Of a stretch of DNA of 64,000 nucleotides, positions 47,085-54,302 are shown in pieces (within the stretch, counting starts at the first letter, position 1; each line of letters begins with the position of its first letter). The stretch spans positions 62,001 through 126,000 of the forward strand of contig NZ_JAJSBI010000022.1 of NCBI RefSeq assembly GCF_021261325.1. Direction: 5' to 3'. The DNA comes from Streptomyces guryensis. Lineage in GTDB: Bacteria > Actinomycetota > Actinomycetes > Streptomycetales > Streptomycetaceae. The position numbers and the translations under genes are program-made. The notes beneath the pieces were generated by a model, which saw only the letters and a program-made list of their open reading frames with translations, had not been told where the DNA came from and searched no databases.

Positions 47085-47656
47085 ACGCGGTGGTGCGCGC
47101 ATGGCGTTCGGTCTGGAGCCGCTGGACCTTGCTGGCGGTTGTGTGCCTCCTGCTCACCATGGACGCGTATGGCGTGTCCTTCTTCGGTTCCGGCAGGATC
47201 GATCCGAAGCGAGTGGGTGATCTGGGAGAGTGGTTTGCTGGAGCAGCCACGGCCGGCGCGGTGATTATGGCGGCCTCCGGTCTGCGCAGAGACCGCATTG
47301 AGTCGGAACTGGCAAGGGACCGCCGTGAAAGAGCGGCAACCGGCGAGGTGTACTCATGGGTGGAATTGCGCCAACTCAGGCCGGGACGCAAGACGCCGGT
47401 CCTGTTGGTCGTCAACCGAACAACCAGTCCGATCTACGACTGGAAAGTGACCTTGATCGGATGCAGGCACCGGCCGGTCAGCCATGAGACGCACGGACCC
47501 TTGCTCCCTGAGGCACGTGTCATTGAACTCGATGAGGACGACCTCGCACACCCCACGGCTTCGTCGCCGGTGAAGACGATGGTGTCTTTCACCAGCTCTG
47601 TGGGGAAGAGGCTCAAACGGGATTCGAGCGGACTGCTGACGGAGGTCGAGCAGTGA
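47081..47656 (+). CDS. Small membrane protein of the NACHT operon
   Basis: 191 aa, unrecognised. Two hydrophobic segments near the N-terminus (WTLLAVVCLLLTM, about residues 15-27, and WFAGAATAGAVIMAASGL, about 51-68) are followed by a charged helix and a soluble domain with a beta pattern (VLLVVNRTTSPIYDWKVTLI). GTG overlaps the epimerase stop, and its TGA overlaps the NACHT gene start (GTGA). The coupling suggests it anchors or partners the giant protein encoded next. Confidence 0.75.
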   Translation: MNAVVRAWRSVWSRWTLLAVVCLLLTMDAYGVSFFGSGRIDPKRVGDLGEWFAGAATAGAVIMAASGLRRDRIESELARDRRERAATGEVYSWVELRQLRPGRKTPVLLVVNRTTSPIYDWKVTLIGCRHRPVSHETHGPLLPEARVIELDEDDLAHPTASSPVKTMVSFTSSVGKRLKRDSSGLLTEVEQ

Positions 47657-50600
47657 ACCCAGACGAGGACGACTGGTCCAGCGCCCGATCCCACGCCCAC
47701 GTGGAAGCAGCCCTGGAAGCCCTCTATGAGGACCTTGCCTACATTCGGGGTGGTATGGGGCAACGAGGTCCGGCGCGGCTCAGTCTCCAGAACATCTACG
47801 TCCCCCTTAGGTCCGACATCAACATCGACCTGACCGTGGAACGTTACGCACCGTCCTCGGTCGTGGTCCGCCAGGCCGCGAGCGAGCTGGGGACCGCTGC
47901 CGCTGAAGGCCCCGACATCAGCATCACCAGCAGAAGCCGCAATGTGGACACGGGCCTCCTCCATCTCCTGCTCACGCGGTGCCAAACTCTGATCGCGGAA
48001 GGAGCGCTGCGGGGTCTGCGTCTGGCGCCACGGCCACTGATCGCGGCCCCCTTGTGGGCGGACGGACAACGTTTGAACATAGCCGTCCTGGAAGCCGCCT
48101 CAGCCGTCAACGTCTTCCGCCGAGCCGTACTCCTTGGCCCACCCGGCAGCGGTAAGAGCACCCTCGCGAAGATTCTCGCCCTCGCTCATCTGCGTCCACT
48201 GACTCGCCTGGGCGGGGAGACGCCCGACTCGCTGGGTCTGTGGAAGTCCAACCCACTCGTCCCGATCTTTGTCGAGCTCCGGCATCTCGCGGCCTTCCCG
48301 GAATTCCCTTCGGTGGACCAACCGGCTAATGTCGAGCACTTGCTGCACTATGTTCAGCAAGTGATCTGCAAAGGGGATGCGGAGCTTTACTCATATCTGA
48401 TCGGTGAGCTGTACGGCAGCCGGGCATACCTCATTCTGGACGGGCTCGACGAAGTCCCCATCCCGCATGACATCCCCGACGCTCTTGAGTTTCGGCGAGA
48501 ACAAGTGACCGGCCTCATCGCCTCGGTGACCAGTCGGTTCCGACAACTCAAGATCCTGGTGACCAGCAGGCCCGCAGGCTATTCCGGCTGGACCCTGCCT
48601 GATTTCGATGTGCTCTATCTTGTCCCGCTCTCAACAACGGAGACGCGATCCCTGATTCATTCATGGTACCGAGGCATGGGGCACCCGGAGGACTGGTGTG
48701 CTGAGCGGACCGCCCGCCTGGAAACCCAACTGCCGTCCATTCCGGAAAGTCTGAGATCGCAGCCGCTCTTCGTCTCGCTCCTCGCTCAGCTTTACGAATC
48801 GAGCGACGCCGACCTGCCCAGGCAACGCGGCGCCCTGCTGGCCGAGGCGATCGACCTTCTCCTGGGCGCTTGGTCGCTCCCGCGAACCGGCGAGGCGTCC
48901 CTCCCTGATGTTCTCGGCTGCACGACGCAGCAACTCCTCTCCCGCCTCGAGGTGATCGCCCTGAAGTCACTGCAGAGTGGCGGGCTCAGTTACAGGCCTG
49001 ACGAACCATCGATCCCGCGCTCACTGATCCTCGACGAACTGTACGAACTCGGCTCCCATGTGAACCCGGCGGGTGCGCTCGATTACATAAGCCAGCATGC
49101 CGGCATCATGACTTCGCCGGCTCCACGCCGGTACCGATTCGCGCATCGGCTGTTCCAGGAGTACTTGGCCGCCTCAGCCATCGCGAAGTCGCAGTCCCCA
49201 GGCCCCTTGATGATCGACCTGCTGAAGGCAGGTCTGCCCATATGGCGAGAGGTGGCACTGCTTCTTGCCGACGTCCTCACGAACAACAGACGAGGGAGCG
49301 ATGTCTGGGAATTCGTCGGCGACCTGGTCGCTTCGTCCGGCCCTCGACTTCAGCTGATGGCCGCGGACATCGTGGTGGATCAGTCCAGCACACTGGCACG
49401 GACCGGACGTATCTACGAGTCCATCGCACCCGTGCTGCGCAACGCTTTTCGCCGTGTCCTGACAAGCACGGAGTTGGCGCCGGACGAGCGTCGGCGCGTG
49501 GGAAGCGCCCTGGCCTGGGTCACCGACGACCGGCCGGGCGTGGGGATCGACGATCAATGCCTCCCCGACCTCGATTGGTGCGTGATACCCGGCGGTCGGG
49601 CAGTTCTCGGCACGAACGCTGCTACTCGCCGGGCGCTGGACAGATACGGCACTGGATGGTCGTACGAACGCGAGGAACCGCCGCACCATGTCGATGTCCA
49701 CGCCTTCGACATGTCGAGGTATCCGATCACCATCGAGCAGTACCAGTCGTTCGTGGAGGCAGCCGACGGGTACAGCGCGGATCGATGGTGGCCGCCAGGC
49801 GGCCTCGAATGGAAGAAGGCCAACCCTCCGGCTGCCCGAACAGCGGGCCTGCCGGGCAACGCCCCTCAGGGAAACGTCACCTGGTACGAAGCGACCGCGT
49901 TCTGTGCCTGGCTTTCGGAACGATCGGGCCAGGCAGTACGGCTGCCGACCGAGGCGGAGTGGGAATGGGCCGGGCGCGGCCCGGTCGGCGCACTTTACCC
50001 GTGGGGGGACCCTCCGGACGACTCGCTCGCGAACACGCGTGAGGTAGGGGTGCTCCAGCCCATGTCCGTCGGATCCTTCGAGAACGTCACCCCCTGGGGC
50101 CCCTTCGGCCCGTGCGATCTGATTGGCAACGTGTGGGAATGGTGCAGCTCTGCCGTGGAGACCGACAACCACGCTTTCGCCTACCCATACGACGTGTCAG
50201 ACGGGCGGGAACGTTGCTCGGGCGGCGACAGGGTCAAAAGGGCGACCCGCGGCGGCTATTTCGGCACTTCTCAAGCGGTGTCGCGATCCACTTTGCGCGG
50301 TCGCGACATCCCTTCCGTGCGCGTGGAAAGGCAGGGTTTCCGTCCGGTTCGGTCCAGGAGCGAGGCTTCCGTGAGTGTCACGCATCATCGAGTTGCGGTA
50401 CGAGAAGGCCTGAATCTGCATGTTCAGGCGAGTGAGTTAGAAGGGCAACAATCCACCAAGCCGGTGATCGTGTTCGTACACGGATTCATCACCTCAGGCA
50501 CCGAGAACCACGGGATCTTCGTGCGTGCCGCTCGGCTGGCTCACCAACGCGGATATCCGACCGTATTGTTCGATTTTGAGGGAACGGGCTACAGCGACGG

Positions 50601-51141
50601 GGACTACAGTGATTTCCTTGTCACAACGGCCGTCGCGGACCTCGACTCCATTGTGAACTGGGCAGTGGGAACAGTCAGGTGCAATGGTAGCGCCGTGCTC
50701 TTCGGACAGAGCCTGGGTTCGGCTCTGGCAGTTGTGGCGCAGGCTGGCTTGCCGAGCCGTATTTCCGCACTCGTGCTCTGGAACCTTTCCGCCAACTTCG
50801 AGGACCGGTATCCGTCACTGTTCGGATTGTCCACAGACGCTTCGGAGGGCCAGTGCGTGGCACGCAAGGGCTATATGGTCGGGGGCGATTTCCTGAGGGA
50901 CGCGGGCACGGTGGACGTACTCGCTCATGCCGCGGCCATCTCCTGCCCCACACTGCTGCTCAACTGCACAGGGGACGACGTGGGTGACGTTTCCATCGCG
51001 CAGGAGGCGGCTCGCCTCGCGACTCGTGTCGAGCCGACCCTGAGAAGCCTTGATGCCAACCACTCGTTCAACTGCGAGCGTTCACTTGAACTGGAGGCCG
51101 TCTGCACCTCGTTGGACTGGCTGGACGCGGCACTCAGGTAG
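47653..51141 (+). CDS. NACHT STAND ATPase fused to FGE-sulfatase-like domain and alpha/beta hydrolase
   Basis: 1162-aa protein. A 150-residue N-terminal region of unknown type is followed by a NACHT NTPase: Walker A GPPGSGKST (162-170), Walker B LILDGLDEVP (260-269) and FAHRLFQEYLAA near 497-507. Residues about 642-900 form a formylglycine-generating-enzyme/SUMF1-like domain (VIPGGRAVLGTN, LPTEAEWEWAGRG, GNVWEWC, RGGYFGT). Residues about 910-1162 are an alpha/beta hydrolase with HGF at 943, nucleophile Ser1020 in GQSLGSA, Asp1108 or 1112, and His1137. A TTA codon is at 50437-50439. FGE domains act as sensors in some bacterial NLR-like proteins; a defence role here is inference. Confidence 0.88.
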   Translation: MNPDEDDWSSARSHAHVEAALEALYEDLAYIRGGMGQRGPARLSLQNIYVPLRSDINIDLTVERYAPSSVVVRQAASELGTAAAEGPDISITSRSRNVDTGLLHLLLTRCQTLIAEGALRGLRLAPRPLIAAPLWADGQRLNIAVLEAASAVNVFRRAVLLGPPGSGKSTLAKILALAHLRPLTRLGGETPDSLGLWKSNPLVPIFVELRHLAAFPEFPSVDQPANVEHLLHYVQQVICKGDAELYSYLIGELYGSRAYLILDGLDEVPIPHDIPDALEFRREQVTGLIASVTSRFRQLKILVTSRPAGYSGWTLPDFDVLYLVPLSTTETRSLIHSWYRGMGHPEDWCAERTARLETQLPSIPESLRSQPLFVSLLAQLYESSDADLPRQRGALLAEAIDLLLGAWSLPRTGEASLPDVLGCTTQQLLSRLEVIALKSLQSGGLSYRPDEPSIPRSLILDELYELGSHVNPAGALDYISQHAGIMTSPAPRRYRFAHRLFQEYLAASAIAKSQSPGPLMIDLLKAGLPIWREVALLLADVLTNNRRGSDVWEFVGDLVASSGPRLQLMAADIVVDQSSTLARTGRIYESIAPVLRNAFRRVLTSTELAPDERRRVGSALAWVTDDRPGVGIDDQCLPDLDWCVIPGGRAVLGTNAATRRALDRYGTGWSYEREEPPHHVDVHAFDMSRYPITIEQYQSFVEAADGYSADRWWPPGGLEWKKANPPAARTAGLPGNAPQGNVTWYEATAFCAWLSERSGQAVRLPTEAEWEWAGRGPVGALYPWGDPPDDSLANTREVGVLQPMSVGSFENVTPWGPFGPCDLIGNVWEWCSSAVETDNHAFAYPYDVSDGRERCSGGDRVKRATRGGYFGTSQAVSRSTLRGRDIPSVRVERQGFRPVRSRSEASVSVTHHRVAVREGLNLHVQASELEGQQSTKPVIVFVHGFITSGTENHGIFVRAARLAHQRGYPTVLFDFEGTGYSDGDYSDFLVTTAVADLDSIVNWAVGTVRCNGSAVLFGQSLGSALAVVAQAGLPSRISALVLWNLSANFEDRYPSLFGLSTDASEGQCVARKGYMVGGDFLRDAGTVDVLAHAAAISCPTLLLNCTGDDVGDVSIAQEAARLATRVEPTLRSLDANHSFNCERSLELEAVCTSLDWLDAALR

Positions 51142-51859
51142 GGGACTCACAGTCGTTGACAACGCGCTGGATGCGGTACCACTCCCGTACCCCCGTCCAT
51201 TCCCGCATACGCGGGTCGTGCTCGGGAAGCCAGAGAGAGCCGTCGACCTTCTGGTGCCTGTAGTGGTCCAAGAGTCTGGATTTGGCACGCGTGTCATGAC
51301 GATAGGTCAGATCAGCTGGGCCGGACGCGCTGAATGTCCAGATCTCCGTCGGCCCCGTCGATCCTGCCAGGGACATGACTGCGTCGTGCACGCACCGGTG
51401 CTGTGGATGGCCGTACTCGCCCGTGAAGCCATGGGTGATCACCACGTCGGCGTCCGTGAACAACCCTGTCTGGCGCACGGCCGCCCAAATGGTCCGGACT
51501 CGCTCCTGGTAGTTCGCGTCCTGCCTGGTCGACGTTTGCGGCAGGTTGGGTATGTGGAGTTGCGACGATCCGGCGTCGAGGTCGCAGCAGACGGCATCGA
51601 ATGCGGCGACCCTGCGCCGCCTGCGCTCGATCTCCAGCGGCAAAGGCGCTGTGACCTCGCGCGGTGCGCTGGTCGTCTCCACGCTGGTCACGACCACCAC
51701 GTGCAGGTGTGCCATAACCGGTCGCATTTCGGCGAGCAGCGCACCACAGAACAGTGCTTCGTCGTCGAAGTGGGCAACGACGACCCGGACGCGAGCCCCA
51801 GCCAAATGGGCCGGTGACGGCTGACGATCAGTTGGAGGATCTTTGCTCGCGGCGCACAT
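51134..51859 (-). CDS. PIG-L family deacetylase
   Basis: 241-aa zinc-dependent N-deacetylase of the LmbE/MshB/PIG-L fold. The metal motif is AHFDDEALFCGALL (usual AHPDDE, with Pro replaced by Phe31; His30, Asp32 and Asp33 kept), and the second motif is HGFTGEYGHPQHR. Such enzymes remove acetyl groups from GlcNAc-type sugars or glycosides. It is convergent with the NACHT gene and overlaps its end by 8 bases. With the epimerase and acyltransferase it points to an amino-sugar substrate. Confidence 0.9.
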   Translation of the reverse strand: MCAASKDPPTDRQPSPAHLAGARVRVVVAHFDDEALFCGALLAEMRPVMAHLHVVVVTSVETTSAPREVTAPLPLEIERRRRRVAAFDAVCCDLDAGSSQLHIPNLPQTSTRQDANYQERVRTIWAAVRQTGLFTDADVVITHGFTGEYGHPQHRCVHDAVMSLAGSTGPTEIWTFSASGPADLTYRHDTRAKSRLLDHYRHQKVDGSLWLPEHDPRMREWTGVREWYRIQRVVNDCESPT

Positions 51860-51930
51860 GAGTGAGAGGTTGTATCTCTACTGCCTCTCCGTCAAGGGTT
51901 CCTGGCCGGGACATACTTTTTTACGAAGGC

Positions 51931-51960
51931 TTGATATGAGCCGTTCCCCTCCTCTACTGT
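51931..51960 (+). promoter_or_regulatory. Leaderless promoter of UDP-sugar dehydrogenase gene
   Basis: TTGATA (51931-51936) and TACTGT (51955-51960) are separated by 18 bases, and the ATG lies seven bases after the -10 box. There is no Shine-Dalgarno site. The transcript should start at or beside the ATG. Confidence 0.65.
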
Positions 51961-51967
51961 CATCGGT

Positions 51968-52768
51968 ATGAAGATTGGCATAGTGGGTTGCGGCACCGTC
52001 GGCAGAGCGGTTGAGCAACTATTCGCGGGGCGTGCCGAGATCACTGCTTGGGATGTTGCGTTCGACAACGCTTACCCAGCTGCAGAGCTATCCGTCTGTG
52101 ACTGTGTTTTCGTTTGTGTCCCCACGCCACCGACCAAAGAGGGGTCGGCCGATCTGAATTTTGTCCACGAGGCGCTGTCCCGACTGCCAGCCGCCCGGGT
52201 CATCCTGAAGTCCACCGTTCCGCCGGGAACCACGTCCGCACTGGCAAAAGAGTACAAAAAGGAGCTGTGCTACTGGCCTGAATACATCAGCGAGAGTACA
52301 TACTTCAACCCTTTCTTCGGTGACCGGATCGAGAGCGTGCCTTTTGTCATCCTGGGCGGTGCGCCGAAAAACCGGACCTGGGCTCTGTCGATATTACAGT
52401 CGATCCTGGGGCCTACTCGACGGTACTTCCAATGCTCCGAACTGGAGGCGGAGCTGATCAAGTACACGGAGAACGCGTTCTTTGCGGCCAAGGTGACGTT
52501 CGCGAACGAGATGCAGCGAGTTTGCGCGGCGCACGGCGCCGACTGGAACATCGTCCGGGAAGGATGGATTTTGGATCCTCGTGTCACGCCTATGCACACT
52601 CTCGCCTTCGAAAACGACCCGGGCTTTGACGGGAAGTGCCTTCCCAAGGATTTGAGCGCCATAGTTTCCTCAGCAGTACGGAACGGCTACGAACCGGCGT
52701 TCCTCAAGGAGGTCCTGCGATCGAATGCCCGCTTTCGATGCGAGGACATGGAACAGGGCGACGTGTGA
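51968..52768 (+). CDS. Short UDP-glucose/UDP-ManNAc dehydrogenase-like protein
   Basis: 266 aa, against about 430 in normal UDP-sugar dehydrogenases. The Rossmann start IGIVGCGTVGRAVEQLF, the VCVPTPP segment, STVPPGTT, EFISE-like PEYISEST, and the catalytic-Cys loop FDGKCLPKDLSA are all present. The C-terminal UDP-binding domain is absent. Either a naturally short member or a truncation is possible; the reading frame ends cleanly and codon use is normal. A TTA codon is at 52394-52396. It could oxidise a UDP-amino sugar made by the epimerase. Confidence 0.82.
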   Translation: MKIGIVGCGTVGRAVEQLFAGRAEITAWDVAFDNAYPAAELSVCDCVFVCVPTPPTKEGSADLNFVHEALSRLPAARVILKSTVPPGTTSALAKEYKKELCYWPEYISESTYFNPFFGDRIESVPFVILGGAPKNRTWALSILQSILGPTRRYFQCSELEAELIKYTENAFFAAKVTFANEMQRVCAAHGADWNIVREGWILDPRVTPMHTLAFENDPGFDGKCLPKDLSAIVSSAVRNGYEPAFLKEVLRSNARFRCEDMEQGDV

Positions 52769-53027
52769 GGAGGCGCCACTCCCCGTCAGGTAACGGTCGG
52801 CCGCGGAGAGGGCGCCGCATCCGCCAGTTCCCGGCGTTGCTGGGGCGATCGTCGGAATCCTGAGGTGGGGACGAGGAGGACGGCCGGTGACGTCGCAGGG
52901 CGGGTCCGTGGTTGGCTTTACAGGCTTCGAACAGTGCGTCCGTCCGGGCAGACTGATCGGCTGTCACTTCCGGTTGGGTGCGGAGGTGAAGGTCCGACAG
53001 ACGACGGCCTGATCCCAGAGACGTCGG

Positions 53028-53340
53028 CGATGGGCCGCGCGCTTGAGACGCGAGACTACGTGCGTGGCCTGTTGGGGCCGGTGGGCCGGCAGAACAGCTG
53101 GCAGCTGGCAGCTGGGCCGAGCGTGCAGGCCATGCCGCCCCCTACGGCTTGCAGCGGCTGCTGTCGTGGTGTCAGTGGGACCCGGATGAGATTCGCGACG
53201 ACCCGCAGGATTGCGTAGCCGAGTGGCTCGGGCAGCCAGACGGTGTGCTGATCGTCGACGACACCGGCTTCATCAAGAAGGGCACCGTCTCCGCCGGGGT
53301 GCAACGGCAATATTCCGGCACCGCCGGCCGCACGGAGGAT
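53028..53340 (+). pseudogene. IS701-type transposase, N-terminal remnant
   Basis: The first part reads RALETRDYVRGLLGPVGRQN, then after a frameshift GLQRLLSWCQWDPDEIRDD, LIVDDTGFIKKGTVSAG and VQRQYSGTAGRTED. These are conserved N-terminal segments of IS701/IS4-type DDE transposases, including the first Asp in VDDTGF. The frame breaks off about 15 bases before the tRNA gene. It fits insertion and later decay at the island's right border. Confidence 0.85.
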
Positions 53341-53355
53341 GCCTCGTCGAGCCCA

Positions 53356-53430
53356 TGGAGGCCGTGGCGGGAATCGAACCCGCGTAACTCGCTTTGCAGG
53401 CGAGTCCCTAAGCCACTCGGGCACACGGCC
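53356..53430 (-). tRNA. tRNA-Cys (GCA)
   Basis: 75 bases with encoded CCA. The acceptor stem pairs GGCCGTG with CACGGCC, and the T-arm has GGTTCGATTCC. The anticodon GCA is at 53395-53397 within CTGCAAA. tRNA 3' ends are common integration sites, and an IS701 remnant stops just outside this one. Confidence 0.95.
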
Positions 53431-53867
53431 GGGTCGGGGTGGAGCGCTGGGCTCCGTTCCGAACTTGGTGAAACGACCGTACGACGGGGCCGGGTGAGGG
53501 CCCAAGGGAAACACGGGGGCTGCAACGGGACTGCCATACGCCGTTCATGAACGGGCGGCGAGTTCAACGGTGGTCTCGGGGGGGGGAGGGGCGGGCGTCG
53601 CGTGAGCCGGTTGCCGGACGGTCGCTTCGTCCTGGGCCGGGCGTGTGCCGTCGGCGTTGTACCGCAATTTGCGCGCCGCTCAAAGAGGCAGGCCTCGGGC
53701 TGATCGAGGCGGTGCGGATCGAGTGCTGCTGCCGGCGGCCGAGGAGGCCGGGTCACATCCGGCGGCGTTCGCGGCGGTGTTTCTGCCGATGGCGGGGGTG
53801 GCGTTGGTGGGGGCTTGGGTGAGTACGCGGCTCAGGGCTGCGCCCGGTGAGGCGGTACCAATCTGAC
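53431..53867. other. Degenerate region between tRNA-Cys and doc
   Basis: 437 bases with no intact gene. On the plus strand about 53720-53860 encodes AFAAVFLPMAGVALVGAWVS, which looks like the last membrane span of an MFS-type transporter whose upstream part is missing. The rest is very G-rich without codon bias. It is probably a debris zone. Confidence 0.4.
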
Positions 53868-54178
53868 CCGTCGTACGCGATGCCGGGCTGCTGGAGTCGG
53901 CCGTGCACCGGCCCTCGGCCTCCATGTTCGGGCAGGAGGCATACACCGACCTTTTCGACAAGGCCGCGGCGCTCCTGCAGTCACTCGCGATCAGTCGCCC
54001 CTTTGTCGACGGGAACAAGCGCACGGCGTGGACATCCTGCGTTGTCTTCCTGGCGATGAATGATGTGCGACTGCGTCCGGACATCGATGCCGCCGAGCGT
54101 CTGGTCATCGGCGTGGCCACGGGCAGCCTGGACGAGGTCAAGGTCATCGCCGAGGCGCTGCGGAGCTTGGCCGAGTAG
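53868..54178 (+). pseudogene. Doc (Fic-fold) toxin, 5'-truncated, catalytic His lost
   Basis: The frame after a TGA at 53865 reads VRDAGLLESAVHRPSASMFG and then the Doc core LLQSLAISRPFVDGNKRTAW. The Fic motif normally begins with His (HPFxDGNKR); here the codon is CGC (Arg), one base from CAC. About 20 N-terminal residues and the start are missing, and no Phd antitoxin is present. ATG at 53921 or GTG at 53900 could still give a short product, but it would not be an active kinase. Confidence 0.75.
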
Positions 54179-54302
54179 CCGATGTGACGTGAGTCCCACC
54201 CGCGGGCGGCCCGGCATGGTTCGCGCGTTGGCAGCGTCGGCCCGCCGGTAGGGTGGCCCGGTTGTCATACCCAGCCGAGCCCCCGACCACCCCACGGAGA
54301 CC

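Noticed and set aside
43909..51141. Assigning the NACHT locus to a named defence system such as Avs
   Set aside because: The known Avs effector-NTPase-TPR order is not present and the sugar genes have no place in it; a name would overstate the evidence.
53056..53756. Minus-strand frames around the tRNA-Cys gene
   Set aside because: They cover the tRNA and an IS701 remnant read antisense; no domain or start signal supports them.
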